From: Trebonia sp963759545
Lineage (GTDB): Bacteria; Actinomycetota; Actinomycetes; Streptosporangiales; Streptosporangiaceae
NCBI GenBank assembly: GCA_963759545.1
Contig: CAVXAB010000048.1
Coordinates: 1-64,000, forward strand
Length of the DNA: 64,000 bases
Direction of reading: 5' to 3'
The first letter of the stretch is position 1, and each line of letters starts with the position of its first letter. Of the stretch, positions 52,214-61,866 are shown one piece after another. The notes under the pieces were generated by a model that was not told the origin of the DNA, ran no database searches, and was given only the letters and a program-made list of their open reading frames with translations. The position numbers and the translations under genes are program-made.

Positions 52214-53105
52214 GGACGTGCACGGGCGGGACCTGCGCTACTTCCTGGCGGTCGCAGAGGAGCTGCACTTCACCCGCGCGGCCGAGCGGCTCTACATCTC
52301 CCAGCCAGCGCTAAGTAAGCAGATCAGGATGCTGGAGCGGCAGCTTGGCGCGCCATTGTTCGACCGCGACACAGGCGGCGTCCGGCTGACACCGGTGGGG
52401 GAGGCCCTGCTACCGCATGCCCGTCAGGTGCTGGCCGCGTGGGACCGCGGCTTGGCGGAAGTCGAGCGGGCCAAGGGCAGGCAGCGGGCGACCCTGGTGG
52501 CCGGGATGAGCACAAGCCCGGGGCGCGGCGGCCTGCTGCCTGCGATCAGGTCAAGGCTCACCGCACTCCACCCCGAGGTGACCGTGCGGCTACGGCAGTT
52601 CAGCTGGGACGACCCGACCGCCGGGCTCGCTGACGGCACCGTCGACGTGGCGTTCGTCTGGCTCCCGCTTCCTGACCCCGCCCGTTACCAGTGGATCGTG
52701 GCAGCCGAGGAACCTCGGCTGGTCGCCATGCCCGACAGCCATCCGCTGGCCCGGCGCGACGTCATCGACTTCGCCGACCTGCTGGACGAGCCGTTCCTCG
52801 CGCTGCCGCGCAGCGCGGGACCGCTGCGCGACTACTGGCTCGCCGTCGATGACCGCGGCGGCAGGCCGCCCCTGATCGGCGCCGAGATCGCCAGCACCGA
52901 CGAGACCTACGAGGCACTGGTCGACGGCCGGGGCGTATGCCTGCTGGCAGCGGGCAATGCGCCCCTGATCACCCTGGGCGGCGTGACCACCAGGCCCGTC
53001 CACGGCATATCGCCCAGCCAGCTTGCCCTGGCCTGGCGCTCCGACGACACTCGCCCGCTCGTCCTCGCCTACGCACAGGCCTGCCGCCAAGCTGTCCGCC
53101 GCTGA
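52212..53105 (+). CDS. LysR-family transcriptional regulator
   Basis: A 297-residue protein. Winged HTH at residues 1-62 (DLRYFLAVAEELHFTRAAERLYISQPALSKQIRMLERQLG), then a PBP2-type effector domain (ATLVAGMSTSPGRGGLLPAIRSRL through GVCLLAAGNAPLITLGGV). ATG 52212 gives the usual family start MDVHGRDLRYF; ATG 52206 adds two residues. It is divergent from the SDR gene, the standard LysR-target arrangement. Effector unknown. Confidence 0.92.
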   Translation: MDVHGRDLRYFLAVAEELHFTRAAERLYISQPALSKQIRMLERQLGAPLFDRDTGGVRLTPVGEALLPHARQVLAAWDRGLAEVERAKGRQRATLVAGMSTSPGRGGLLPAIRSRLTALHPEVTVRLRQFSWDDPTAGLADGTVDVAFVWLPLPDPARYQWIVAAEEPRLVAMPDSHPLARRDVIDFADLLDEPFLALPRSAGPLRDYWLAVDDRGGRPPLIGAEIASTDETYEALVDGRGVCLLAAGNAPLITLGGVTTRPVHGISPSQLALAWRSDDTRPLVLAYAQACRQAVRR

Positions 53106-53710
53106 CTCTGCTCGCGACGGTGCTAAGCCACGTCCAATGCATTGGCGAGGAGAAGGAAATTATAAAAACACTTAAACATTACCCGCGGCGTAAATTCCGA
53201 TCGCCGGACGTGATCCTTGTTCACGCCTTGTGCGGAGTTTACGTCTCTCGCCTGAGACCTCCCCTGGCCGTCTGGCCGGCAGCGGCGCGACGGCCGAGCG
53301 CGCCGGGGGTTCAAGATCAACTCGCCACCCTCAGATACATGAAATTGTGATGGCGGTCACACGCGACGGGTGCGCAATGTCAAGATCATCTAAAACTGCG
53401 AAGGCATCGACCGGGACCGGCGCAGCATGCGGTAACGACGGCTGCCCAAGGGTCAGTATCGGGCCGCTGAGCTGCGGTTTCTCGGGTCAATTGGGGGCTG
53501 AATGGTGCCCCCGCGCCACCTCCTCTGGCGGCGCTTTGCGGCGAATTTTACGCAAGGAAAAGTTTTTTGTCCAATTGCTAAAAAAACTTCCGTTATGCAT
53601 TTACGCTCCTGTGATGTCAGGCGCTCCGAAGGCTGCCCGCACTCGTGCATCACCAGCGCACCGTGCAGGCAGCCTTCCTGGTGAGCGCGACCTTCGCGGG
53701 GAGGAGCCCT
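53106..53710 (+). other. long structured 5' region upstream of the LysM/Rpf-like gene
   Basis: 605 bases without a gene, far more AT-rich than the window average in parts. It contains GGGGGC/GCCCCC with an 8-base loop TGAATGGT (53493-53512), a TTTGCG/CGCAAG stem followed by AAAAGTTTTTT (about 53535-53568), and AAGTTTTTT/AAAAAACTT arms (53560-53568, 53581-53589). CAATTG occurs in both the upstream loop region and the hairpin loop and could pair. Actinobacterial Rpf/LysM genes are often preceded by cyclic-di-AMP (ydaO) riboswitches, but the conserved ydaO 3' core is not visible here. I call it only a candidate structured leader. Confidence 0.4.
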
Positions 53711-54578
53711 TTGGGTAGCACAGGAAGTTCTACGAGTAAGACTGTTAGGCGCGTATTGCCGATCGCTGCCGCGCCCGTCGCAATAGCCGGCGTGGCCGCG
53801 GCATTCGCTTTTGGTAATTCACCCGCTGCCGCCCCTGCCGCCACTGCGGCGGTGGCCGGCAGCTACCCGGCGGCTACCGCCGCCACTCCTGCGGACCACG
53901 CCTCGGCCGAGCAACTGGTGTCGATCACCAGGGAGGCCACCACCGGGCTGCCCGTCGTCCGGCTGGACGCGGCCAAGCTCGCCGCGATCGAGCCGAAGGG
54001 GAAGCACCACCGCACGCTGTCGGCGAAGTACGTCGTCAAGTCCGGTGACACGCTCGCCTCGATCGCGCAGCACCTCTACGCCAGCTCGAACTACTGGCCC
54101 GTGCTGTACTGGGCGAACCACGGCCAGATCAAGTACGCGAACGAGATCACGGCGGGACAGGTGCTGACCGTCCCGGCCAAGCCTGCCAAGATCCCCGGCG
54201 CACCCACGGCGCTCGCGCCTGCTCCCGCGCCGGCCACCAGCACGGCCAGCACGGCCAGCTACGGAGGGAGCTACTCGTCGGCGAGCACGGCCGCGGCCAC
54301 GCCCGCGCCCGCGCAGACGCAGGCGCCAAGCAGCTACAGCGGCAGCACCGGCTCGTTCCAGGCGTGCGTCATCGCGGCCGAGTCCGGTGGTAACTCCCAG
54401 GTCATGAACTCGAGCGGGCACTACGGGCTCTACCAGTTCAGCTCCTCGACCTGGGCTGCCTACGGCGGCAACCCGGCCAGACTTCGGCAACGCCAGCGTG
54501 TCGGAGCAGAACCAGGTGTTCGCCAACGCCATGGCGGCCGGCGGCCAGTCCAACTGGGCGCCGTACGACGGCTGCTAA
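53711..54578 (+). CDS. LysM - Rpf/transglycosylase-like secreted protein, frame broken near the end
   Basis: Secreted cell-wall protein, about 288 residues, from TTG 53711 (GAGGAGC upstream). N-terminal signal/anchor TVRRVLPIAAAPVAIAGVAAAFAFG, Ala/Thr-rich linker, LysM domain at about residues 110-165 (KYVVKSGDTLASIAQHLYAS through VLTVP), a second Pro/Ala/Ser linker, and a C-terminal lytic domain with catalytic Glu in CVIAAESGGN and HYGLYQFSSSTWAAYGG. The end DFGNASVSEQNQVFANAM to APYDGC is in another frame after about 54480 (stop TAA 54578). The domain resembles resuscitation-promoting factor folds, so it probably cuts peptidoglycan during growth. Confidence 0.83.
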
Positions 54579-54678
54579 GCGGCCGCGCCGCAGCGGGCCG
54601 AATAGCCGCCCGCACGCCCAGGCACTTCGCTGAGGGCTCATTCAACGCACTGCAAGCAATGACTCGCGTGCGCATAGC

Positions 54679-54712
54679 GGCGGGTCGGCGGTCCTTTGGC
54701 CGCCGACCCGCC
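54679..54712 (+). terminator. 13-bp hairpin downstream of the LysM/Rpf-like gene
   Basis: Arms GGCGGGTCGGCGG and CCGCCGACCCGCC with loop TCCTTTGG. A strong stem without a long U-run, 100 bases after the stop codon, between convergent genes; probably a terminator for both. Confidence 0.7.
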
Positions 54713-54832
54713 TTCGCCCTATCCGCCGGGACTATCGCCAACCGGCCCGGTGGCCCGCAGACCCGGTGGCCGCCGGCCGCGGCGCCGCGTCGCGGCCGGG
54801 CAGGCCACCGGGAGCTTGAGCGCCCGCAGGTC

Positions 54833-55786
54833 TCAGCCGGGAACGATCAGGTTTTCCCCGAACGACTGGTGGTGACTGTCGAGGCTTCCCGTACTCGCGC
54901 TCGGGTACTTGGCCAAGATCTCGTGGAGCCGTTCGACGAGCCGCAGCGACTCGTCGTGGTCTCGCTGCCAGATATTGCGGCCGAAGATCAGCCCGGTAAC
55001 GCCGGCCTCAGCCGACTGCCTGGCCTTGTCGAGCATCGCCTCGTCCCCGGCGCGCGAGCCGCCGGATACCAGCACGAGCGTCCGGCTGGCCGAGCGGACC
55101 ACCGCGTCGATGGCCTGCTGGGAGGAGAAGTCCGCGTCGTAGTTGGCGGGCACGCCGGCCCGCTTCTCCGGGTGCGGGAAGTTCACCTTCACCATGTCGG
55201 CGCCGAGCTCGCTGGCGGTCCGCGCGGCGTAGTCGACCGCGTAGAACGAGTCGCGCCCGCCCTTCGCGTCGATCGCCGAGCCGCGCGGGTACGCCCAGAC
55301 GATCAGCGGCATGCCGAGCCGCCTGGCGTCCTCGCGGACCTGCCGGTACTGGCCGAAGTCGGCCGCCTGCGCCGGGGTACCGACGTAGAGGGTGTAGCCG
55401 ACCGCGTCGGCGCCGAGCCGGACCGCGTCCTCGACCGTGGCGTGCAGCGGAGACAGCGCCTCGGCATCGGACGGGATCTCGGTCTTGCCGTTCAGCTTGA
55501 GGATCAGCGGTACCTCGCCGGCGAAGTCCCAGAAGAACTTCTCGGCCAGGCCGATCTGGATGGCGATGCCGTTGAAGCCGCCCTCGACGGCCAGCCTGGC
55601 GATGTAGCCGGGGTCGCCGGCCGCCGGGTTGGCGAAGAAGTCCCGCGGCCCGTGCTCAAGGCCCTGGTCGTAGGGGAGGAACAGGGCCGTGCCGTTACGC
55701 AGCCCGTGCTGGAACAAGATCCGGGACAGCCGGGCCTTCTTGCCCGCGCCAAGCCCCAGGTCATTAATCATTGGTCGTGTGCTCAT
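54833..55786 (-). CDS. class I fructose-bisphosphate aldolase (DhnA/archaeal type)
   Basis: TIM-barrel Schiff-base aldolase, 317 residues from ATG 55786 (ATG 55798 adds four). Core motifs: LFLPYDQGLEHGPRDFF, ILKLNGKTEI, PLIVWAYPRG and the Schiff-base lysine in GADMVKVNFP, then TLVLVSGGSRAGDEAML and GLIFGRNIWQR. It catalyses FBP or related aldol cleavage in glycolysis/gluconeogenesis. A truncated DHA2 transporter gene lies directly upstream on the same strand. This intact aldolase contrasts with the broken class II gene at 32.4 kb. Confidence 0.92.
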   Translation of the reverse strand: MSTRPMINDLGLGAGKKARLSRILFQHGLRNGTALFLPYDQGLEHGPRDFFANPAAGDPGYIARLAVEGGFNGIAIQIGLAEKFFWDFAGEVPLILKLNGKTEIPSDAEALSPLHATVEDAVRLGADAVGYTLYVGTPAQAADFGQYRQVREDARRLGMPLIVWAYPRGSAIDAKGGRDSFYAVDYAARTASELGADMVKVNFPHPEKRAGVPANYDADFSSQQAIDAVVRSASRTLVLVSGGSRAGDEAMLDKARQSAEAGVTGLIFGRNIWQRDHDESLRLVERLHEILAKYPSASTGSLDSHHQSFGENLIVPG

Positions 55787-55847
55787 GACTTCAGTCAAAC
55801 CCCCGCCGGGCGGGCGCGGTACGGGCGATGTTCCCCTTGATCAGGGA

Positions 55848-57221
55848 CTAATAGCCCGCCCGCACCTGCAGCTCAGGCAGGTCTGCGCGCCGTCCCGGCG
55901 GATGTCGTTCCCGCATGGTGTCCTGGTAGCGCGTGTTCAGCAGGCTGCCGATGATCGCCACCCCGAGGGCACCACCCACCTGGAGGAACGCGCCGTTGGT
56001 GGCGGATCCGACGCCGACGTGGTCGCGGGGTAGCGAGCCCACCACCGACTCGGTGGCCGACGGGATGGCCAGCCCGGCGCCGACGCCCAGCATGATGACG
56101 CCGGCCAGGATGCCGGTGAACGTGGTTGCCGCCGATGCCGTGGATATCTGCCAGAGGCCGCCGCCGATGACGAGCAGGCCGGCCGCCACCGTGACCTTGG
56201 TCCCGATGACCCGGACGAGGACGGTCGACAGCGGTGCGACGACCGCGATGGCGCAGGCCGCGGGCAGCACGCGCACGCCGGCCTGCAGCGCCGAGTAGCC
56301 CAGGCCAAACTGCAGGAACTGGGTGAGCGCGAATAGCGCGCCGAACAGCCCGAACGTGACCAGGCCGACCGAGCAGACCGCGGCGGAGAACCGCCTGTTA
56401 CGGAAGAACCGCATGTCCAGCATCGGGTGTGAGCTGCGCCGCTCCCACACGGCGAACAGCGCAAGCGCCGCAAGCCCGCCGGCGCCGGCGGCGAGCACAA
56501 GCGGCGAGGTCCAGCCGCGGGCAGGCGCCTCGATCAGCGACCAGAGCAACAGCCCGAGTCCGGCGATCGACAGCAGCGCTCCGGCGAAGTCCGGTGCTAG
56601 CGCCGCCGGGTTCCTTGACTCGGGAATGAGCCGCACCGCCAGCACCCCGCCGAGGACGGCGACCGGCACGTTGATCAGGAATACCGACCCCCACCAGAAC
56701 CTGGCGAGCAACAGGCCGCCCACGATCGGGCCGAGCGCGATGCCCACCCCGGTCGTGCCGGCCCAGATGCCGATGGCCCGCTGCCGTTCGGCGCCGTCGG
56801 TGAACAGGTTCGTGATGATCGCGAGCGTGGACGGCATCATCATCGCGCCGCCGATGCCCATGCTTGCCCGCGCGGCGATCAGCACGCCCACCGAGCCGGA
56901 GAACGCCGCCCAGGTGGAACCCGCCGCGAACGCGGCGAGGCCGGCGATGAATACCCGCTTGCGCCCGATCCGGTCCGCGACGCTGCCCGCCACGAGCAGC
57001 AGGCCGGCGAACACGATCACGTAAGCATCGACGATCCACTGCAATTCGGTGGTGGTGGCGTGCAAGTCGCGCACCAGGGTCGGCAGCGCGACGTTGAGCA
57101 CCAGGTTGTCAAGGTTGACCATCAGCAGCGAGGTGCACAGCACGGCAAGCGCAAGCCAGCGCGTCGGCGGCGCATTGCCGGACGGGGCGGCCTCCGGTCG
57201 TTGATAGGTACGCGTAGTCAT
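55848..57221 (-). CDS. DHA2-family (EmrB/QacA-like) transporter, shortened C-terminus
   Basis: A 457-residue antiporter with LCTSLLMVNLDNLVLNVALPTLVRDL in helix 1, motif A (GSVADRIGRKRVFIAG), motif C (ALGPIVGGLLLARFWWGSVFLINVPV) and some 13 membrane segments. The last helix expected after RYQDTM is replaced by a hydrophilic tail ending at 55848, so the end is probably lost or frame-shifted. No dedicated regulator is adjacent. Drug-like substrates are expected from the family only. Confidence 0.85.
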   Translation of the reverse strand: MTTRTYQRPEAAPSGNAPPTRWLALAVLCTSLLMVNLDNLVLNVALPTLVRDLHATTTELQWIVDAYVIVFAGLLLVAGSVADRIGRKRVFIAGLAAFAAGSTWAAFSGSVGVLIAARASMGIGGAMMMPSTLAIITNLFTDGAERQRAIGIWAGTTGVGIALGPIVGGLLLARFWWGSVFLINVPVAVLGGVLAVRLIPESRNPAALAPDFAGALLSIAGLGLLLWSLIEAPARGWTSPLVLAAGAGGLAALALFAVWERRSSHPMLDMRFFRNRRFSAAVCSVGLVTFGLFGALFALTQFLQFGLGYSALQAGVRVLPAACAIAVVAPLSTVLVRVIGTKVTVAAGLLVIGGGLWQISTASAATTFTGILAGVIMLGVGAGLAIPSATESVVGSLPRDHVGVGSATNGAFLQVGGALGVAIIGSLLNTRYQDTMRERHPPGRRADLPELQVRAGY

Positions 57222-57463
57222 ACTTCAAGTCCAGGCCGCCACCACCGGAACGGCCAGAGACCAAGGACCTTTCCGTAGCCGCCGAAGCGACGCCATTCCG
57301 CTTATGAGACAGCGGCGCGTCGGAAGCTGCGGATACCAGCGGGTGCATAGCGTAACGAATCACCCGTGCCGGGGGATGCCTGCTCAAACGCCAGCCTGCC
57401 ATGGTCATGGCGGGTGGCGTCGCACCACGTCCGGCTGCGCTCAGGGATGAGGGATGAGCGTGA
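57222..57463. other. intergenic region between divergent transporter genes
   Basis: 242 bases with no recognised gene. It must hold the promoter of the transporter on the minus strand. No palindrome or canonical promoter is obvious. Confidence 0.35.
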
Positions 57464-57956
57464 ATGCTCGTGGATCCCAAGTACGTGCCTGGCCTGGTGC
57501 TGGCCACCATCGGCGCGGGCAGCGCGTCCGGGCTGAAGGCTGCTCAGCTGGCCTGGCGGACCGACCTGCCGCTGGCGGTGTCGGTGGTCGTGGTGCTGCA
57601 GCTGGTCAATGTCATCACCGTGCCGCTGTGGGCCGGTCAGGTCGTCACCGGCACGTCGATCAGCGCATGGCAGATCGTCCAGAGCCTGCTGCTGCTGGTG
57701 CTATTGCCGCTGGTAGTCGGTGTAATCATCCGCGCCCGTTACACCGAACACGCCGAGGCCTGGCGGGTCGGAGCTGGTGAAGGTGGCCAATCTGGCGCTG
57801 GTAGTCGCGCTGGCCACCGGCATCTCGGCGAACTGGAGCACGATCGTGTCGATGTTCGGGTCGTGGGTGATCGGCGCCGCGCTCATCAAGGTTCCCGCCG
57901 AGGCAGTCTGTCGCCGTGACGGTGATCCCAGGCAGCAGGCTGAGGGGAGGGACTGA
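57464..57956 (+). pseudogene. remnant of a bile-acid:sodium-symporter-family (BASS) transporter
   Basis: Only the second half of a BASS-type membrane domain is present: DPKYVPGLVLATIGAGSASGLKAAQLAWRTDLPLAVSVVV, LVNVITVPLWAG and LLLLVLLPLVVGVIIRARYTEH, then after a break near 57770 ELVKVANLALVVALATGISANWST in another frame. The three or four N-terminal helices of a normal 300-residue protein are missing and the end is ragged. ATG 57464 is only the first in-frame start, so I treat this as a decayed gene. Confidence 0.65.
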
Positions 57957-57998
57957 AAGTCCCCTCCCCGAGCGTAACGGTGGCCGCCGCTCGGCTGA

Positions 57999-58640
57999 TT
58001 ACCAGCCTGCGGGGCCGCCGGGCGGTACGCCGGTACTGCAGGTGTAGGAGTTGGTGTAGATGAGGCGGGCGTTGAGCGCGTGGACGGGCCCGCTGTTGAC
58101 GTAGCCCAGGAACAGCTCGGTCCCGGCGGGCATCGCCGCGGGGTTGATCACGGTCACCGCGTTGGCGGGGAGCAGCACGCGATGCGGCCCGGGATCCGCG
58201 GGGTTGACGCCGGGTATCTGGACGGTCAGCACGCCGATGCTGGCCGGGCCGGGTAGCGCGGGGTTCGACGAGCAGATGGTGTCGATCTTGACCAGGGCCG
58301 GGATGCCGTGCTGCGCGAGTGCCTGCTGGACCGCGGCGGGGTCGAGTACCTGGCTGTTACTCAAGGTCAGCGTGTCGGTGCCGTTGGCGTTGCGGGTAAG
58401 GGTGAAGGCCGCGGTACGGATCGTGCCGGTCCCGCCGTTCGGTGGCGCGCTGAGCGCGCCGGACAGGCCGAGGCCGAGCACGACTGACCCGGCGGCCGCT
58501 ACGGCGGTGATGCCTGCGGCGAGCCTGCGGTGGCCGCTGGCGCGGATCGCGCGGCTGCGGCTGACACTGGCCGGCCGGGACGTTCATGCGCACCCCGTGG
58601 ACGGACTGCCGCACGGCGTGATCAGTTCCTGGTCGTTCAT
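57999..58640 (-). CDS. membrane-anchored partner of the sigma factor, frame broken
   Basis: ATG 58640 overlaps the sigma-factor stop (ATGA). The N-terminal soluble part reads MNDQELIT then HAVRQSVHGVRMNVPA, followed by a membrane helix RLAAGITAVAAAGSVVLGLGLSGALS, each in a different frame (breaks near 58615 and 58570). The extracytoplasmic part (GTIRTAAFTLTRNANGTDTLTLSN through CSTGVPPGGPAGW) is clean. Overlap with a sigma gene and one membrane pass suggest a sensor or anti-sigma role, but no zinc-binding anti-sigma motif is visible. Product otherwise unrecognised. Confidence 0.6.
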
Positions 58641-59147
58641 CGCTGGTTCTCCTGCTGTGGTTCGGGAACAAGATCGCCGCGCAGTGTGGCCAGGGCGCGG
58701 GCCATGTGCGCCATACCGTGTTCGGCGTGATGCCGAGCACCTGGGCGGTGCCACGGGTGTCGAGGTCGAGAATCAGCCGCAGCGCGACGACCTGCCGCTG
58801 ACGAGCGGGCAGCCGCAGCAGCGCGGCCATGACCTGCGGGTCAACCGGGTCCTCGGCGGCTGTTCAGCCGCGGGCCGGTCGGCCAGCATGCCCGGGTCGG
58901 GGACCGGTACCTCCCGGCGGCGGCGACGCCACCGGGAGATGTTCAGGTTCAGCGCGGTGCGCACCACCCACGCCGCGGGCGCCGGGTGCCTGCTGACGGT
59001 GCGCCAGGAGGCGCAGGCCCGGGCGAAGGCCTCGGCGACAAGCTCCTGCGCGCTGTCCCGATCACCGACGATGACCACGACCGTGCGCAGGCAGTCGTCC
59101 CGGTAACTCCGGTAGAACTCGGCGAAGTCCAGGTGTTGGGTTCCCAC
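58637..59147 (-). CDS. ECF/SigE-family RNA polymerase sigma factor, frame broken
   Basis: Sigma-70 region 2 reads FAEFYRSYRDDCLRTVVVIVGDRDSAQELVAEAFARACASWRT followed by AWVVRTALNLNISRWRRR. Region 4 (VMAALLRLPARQRQVVALRLILDLDTRGTAQVLGITPNTV) is in another frame after about 58855. The end ARALATLRGDLVPEPQQENQR changes frame again near 58715 and stops at 58637. With two one-base repairs it is a normal 170-residue SigE-like protein. Co-transcribed with the membrane protein that follows. Confidence 0.8.
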
Positions 59148-59532
59148 GCCTATTCAACGCGCAACCGGCGCCCGCGGGATTACTCAGCCCGGCCAGGCAA
59201 CCCCGGGACGGGGAGAAAGCTGACACGGAAACGGTCACTCTCACAGCCCTCTCACGGCGCCGTCGGCCGCAAGCCCGCGTAGCCGCCCGCCCTGGCACTG
59301 CCCGCCGCCCAGCGCCCAGGCCGTTCGCCGCCAGAGTCAGCCGCCTCCGTTCTGGATGATCGATTCATTGGATTCCGAACGTAAGCGGCTGACCGTGGCC
59401 GCGCCGATTACCGCCAGGCTCGTGGCGGACGGTCCAGGATTTACCGATCGATCCCGGTTCCGTACATTGACATAGACGGCGGGGTGGCTGGCCGCCGATG
59501 CTCACTGACTTCGCTGCTGAGGGACGGGTGCG
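59148..59532. other. intergenic region between sigma-factor and acyl-CoA ligase genes
   Basis: 385 bases without a recognised gene. TTGACA at about 59468 could be the -35 of the acyl-CoA ligase promoter, but a matching -10 is unclear. A GAGGGA ribosome-binding site precedes ATG 59533. Confidence 0.4.
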
Positions 59533-61104
59533 ATGCCGGACGACATTCTTACTGTCTACGCCAAGAGCCAGCCGGACAAGCCGGGCGTGATCGACGACAG
59601 GCCGGACGGTACCGTCTTCACCTGGACGTACGCGGAGCTTGAGTCGCAGTCCAACCGGCTCGCGAACCTGCTGCTGTCCCTCGGGGCCGGGCCTGGCACG
59701 AAGGTCCTGTGGTGCGGGCCGAACTCGCTCCAGGTCGTGGCGGTGATGGGCGCCGCGCGGAAGATAGGCGCGGTCGCCGTGCCGTTGAACTACCGGCTGA
59801 CGCCGGAAGAGGCGTGCTACGTCATCAACAACAGCGACGCCGAGGTCGCCTACGTGGACTACGAGCACGCGCCGATGTTCGCCGCGCTCCGCGGCCAGCT
59901 GGAGAAGGTGCGGCACATCATCGCGGTCGGCGGGCCGGTTGGGGGCGCTGTCCCTGACGCGATGCTGACCGACGCCGACATCGCGGCCGCGCCGTCCACC
60001 GCGCCCGCCGGCGCCGGGAGCGTGGCCGGCGGCGGCTCGATGATCTACACCTCAGGCACGACCGGCAAGCCGAAGGGCGCCTTCCGGTCCGGCGGCCAGG
60101 ACCCGGAAACCCTCGGCGCCCTGCTGAACCTGTTCGGCTACCGGCCCGACGACGTCCACATCACCACCGGCCCGCTGTACCACAGCGGCCCTGGCGCGTT
60201 CCTTGGCGCCGGCCTGCTCTACGGCCAGACGGTCATCGTGCAGCGCAGGTTCGACGCCGAGGACTGGCTGCGGCTCGTGGACAAGTACCAGGCGAGCTCG
60301 ACATTCTCCGCGCCCGCGCCGATTCGGATGATCTGCGCGTTGCCAAGCGAGGTGAAGGACCGCTACGACCGCTCCTCCATGCGCGTCATGATCGCCAACG
60401 CGGCGCCGTGGAGTTACGCGCTCAAGCAGAAGTACGTGGCGGACTTCCCCGCCGGGTCGCTCTTCGAGGTGTACGGGTCGACCGAGCTCGGCGTGGACAC
60501 GGTGCTGCTGCCGAAGGACCAGCTGCGCAAGCCGGGATCGTGCGGCACGCCGGCGCCCGGCATTGAGATCAGGCTGCTCGACGACGTCGGCAACGAGGTC
60601 GCCGGTACCGGACCGGACCACAGGGGCGAGGTCTTCGTGCGGTCCAAGAGCGTTTTCAACGCCTACTACAAGAACGACGCCAGCTACGAGTCGAACAGGC
60701 GCGGCGACTTCCATACGGTCGGCGACGTCGCCTACTGGGACGACGAGGGCTACCTGTACATCTGTGACCGCAAGAGCGACATGATCATCTCCGGCGGCAT
60801 GAACGTCTACCCGGCCGAGATCGAGGCGGCGCTCGACCGGCATCCAGGGATCTACGATGTCGCGGTGTTCGGCATCCCTTCGGAAGAATGGGGCGAGGTC
60901 GTGCACGCGACGGTCGTCCGGTCGCCTGGATCGTCGCTGACCGCCGAGGAGATCAAGGCATTCGCGCGGGAGAACCTGGCCGGCTACAAGGTGCCGCGGT
61001 CGGTGGACTTCACCAGCGAACTGCCGCGCACCGGCTCGGGCAAGGTACTCAAGCGCCAGCTGCGCGCGCCCTTCTGGGCCGGCCGGACGGCCCAGGTCGG
61101 ATAG
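59533..61104 (+). CDS. AMP-forming acyl-CoA synthetase
   Basis: A 523-residue ANL-superfamily enzyme that makes an acyl-adenylate and then an acyl-CoA. P-loop IYTSGTTGKPKGAF near residue 172, FEVYGSTELG, the hinge YICDRKSDMIISGGMNVYPAEIE and the C-terminal catalytic lysine in TGSGKVLKRQLR are visible. ATG 59533 has GAGGGA upstream. Substrate class (fatty, aromatic or small acid) cannot be told. Nine bases separate it from the PuuD-like gene, so the row 59.5-63.2 kb is probably one operon. Confidence 0.92.
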   Translation: MPDDILTVYAKSQPDKPGVIDDRPDGTVFTWTYAELESQSNRLANLLLSLGAGPGTKVLWCGPNSLQVVAVMGAARKIGAVAVPLNYRLTPEEACYVINNSDAEVAYVDYEHAPMFAALRGQLEKVRHIIAVGGPVGGAVPDAMLTDADIAAAPSTAPAGAGSVAGGGSMIYTSGTTGKPKGAFRSGGQDPETLGALLNLFGYRPDDVHITTGPLYHSGPGAFLGAGLLYGQTVIVQRRFDAEDWLRLVDKYQASSTFSAPAPIRMICALPSEVKDRYDRSSMRVMIANAAPWSYALKQKYVADFPAGSLFEVYGSTELGVDTVLLPKDQLRKPGSCGTPAPGIEIRLLDDVGNEVAGTGPDHRGEVFVRSKSVFNAYYKNDASYESNRRGDFHTVGDVAYWDDEGYLYICDRKSDMIISGGMNVYPAEIEAALDRHPGIYDVAVFGIPSEEWGEVVHATVVRSPGSSLTAEEIKAFARENLAGYKVPRSVDFTSELPRTGSGKVLKRQLRAPFWAGRTAQVG

Positions 61105-61113
61105 CGCGCCCGG

Positions 61114-61866
61114 ATGACGGTCATTGGGCTCACCACCTACTCCGAGCCCGCGAGCATGCTGGTGTGGCAGCGGGAGTTCGCGATGCTGCACGCGACCTAT
61201 GTCGCGGCAACGGAACGGGCGGGCGGCATCGCCGTCCTCCTGCCTCCCCAGGGCGGCGGCGCAGTGCGGGCCGGGGCAGAGCGGGCCGGCGCGGATGAGG
61301 TACTTGACCGGATCGACGGGCTCGTTCTTACCGGCGGCGCCGATGTCGACCCGCGGCGCTACGGCGCGGCGCCGGCGGAGCGGACGTCACGGCCACGCGT
61401 CCTGCGTGACGAGTGGGAGATCGCGTTGACGCGGGCCGCGCTGCAGCGTGACATTCCCCTGCTTGCCATCTGCCGCGGGCTGCAGATACTCAACGTGGCG
61501 CTTGGCGGCTCGCTGCACCAGCACCTGCCCGAGGTGACCGGGCATGAAGGCCATCAGCCGGCCCCTGGCACATTCGGTGCCGTCGACGTGAACATCGCGC
61601 CGGGAACGCGCACCGCCGAGCTGACCGGTCCGCGGGCGCGCGTCTCCTGTCACCACCATCAGGCGCTCGCGCGGCTCGCTCCTGGCCTCGAGGTCACCGG
61701 TCAGGCGGACGACGGGACGGTGGAGGCCGTCGAGGTACCCGGCCGCGGGTTCGCCGTCGGCGTGCAGTGGCACCCGGAAGAGAACAGTGAAGACGTCCGG
61801 CTCTTCGCGGCGCTGGTCGAGGCGGGGCGACGGTACAGGGAACGGCTCAGGGAAGGCGTGTCATGA
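61114..61866 (+). CDS. PuuD-type class I glutamine-amidotransferase-fold hydrolase
   Basis: A 250-residue protein with the amidotransferase triad: nucleophile Cys in LLAICRGLQILNVALGG, and His-Glu in GVQWHPEENSED. The GGADVDP segment and the short insert HQPAPG also fit PuuD, which hydrolyses gamma-glutamyl-GABA in putrescine breakdown. The next gene is an aldehyde dehydrogenase overlapping by ATGA. That fits the Puu pathway, but other Puu genes (a PuuA-like ligase, PuuB) are not in the window. Other gamma-glutamyl amides are possible substrates. Confidence 0.88.
   Translation: MTVIGLTTYSEPASMLVWQREFAMLHATYVAATERAGGIAVLLPPQGGGAVRAGAERAGADEVLDRIDGLVLTGGADVDPRRYGAAPAERTSRPRVLRDEWEIALTRAALQRDIPLLAICRGLQILNVALGGSLHQHLPEVTGHEGHQPAPGTFGAVDVNIAPGTRTAELTGPRARVSCHHHQALARLAPGLEVTGQADDGTVEAVEVPGRGFAVGVQWHPEENSEDVRLFAALVEAGRRYRERLREGVS

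Noticed and set aside
53106..53710. Definite cyclic-di-AMP (ydaO) riboswitch
   Set aside because: The conserved 3' core typical of ydaO RNAs is not recognisable, so only a candidate structured leader is reported.
57464..57956. Functional sodium symporter
   Set aside because: The N-terminal helices are missing and the frame breaks; better called a remnant.
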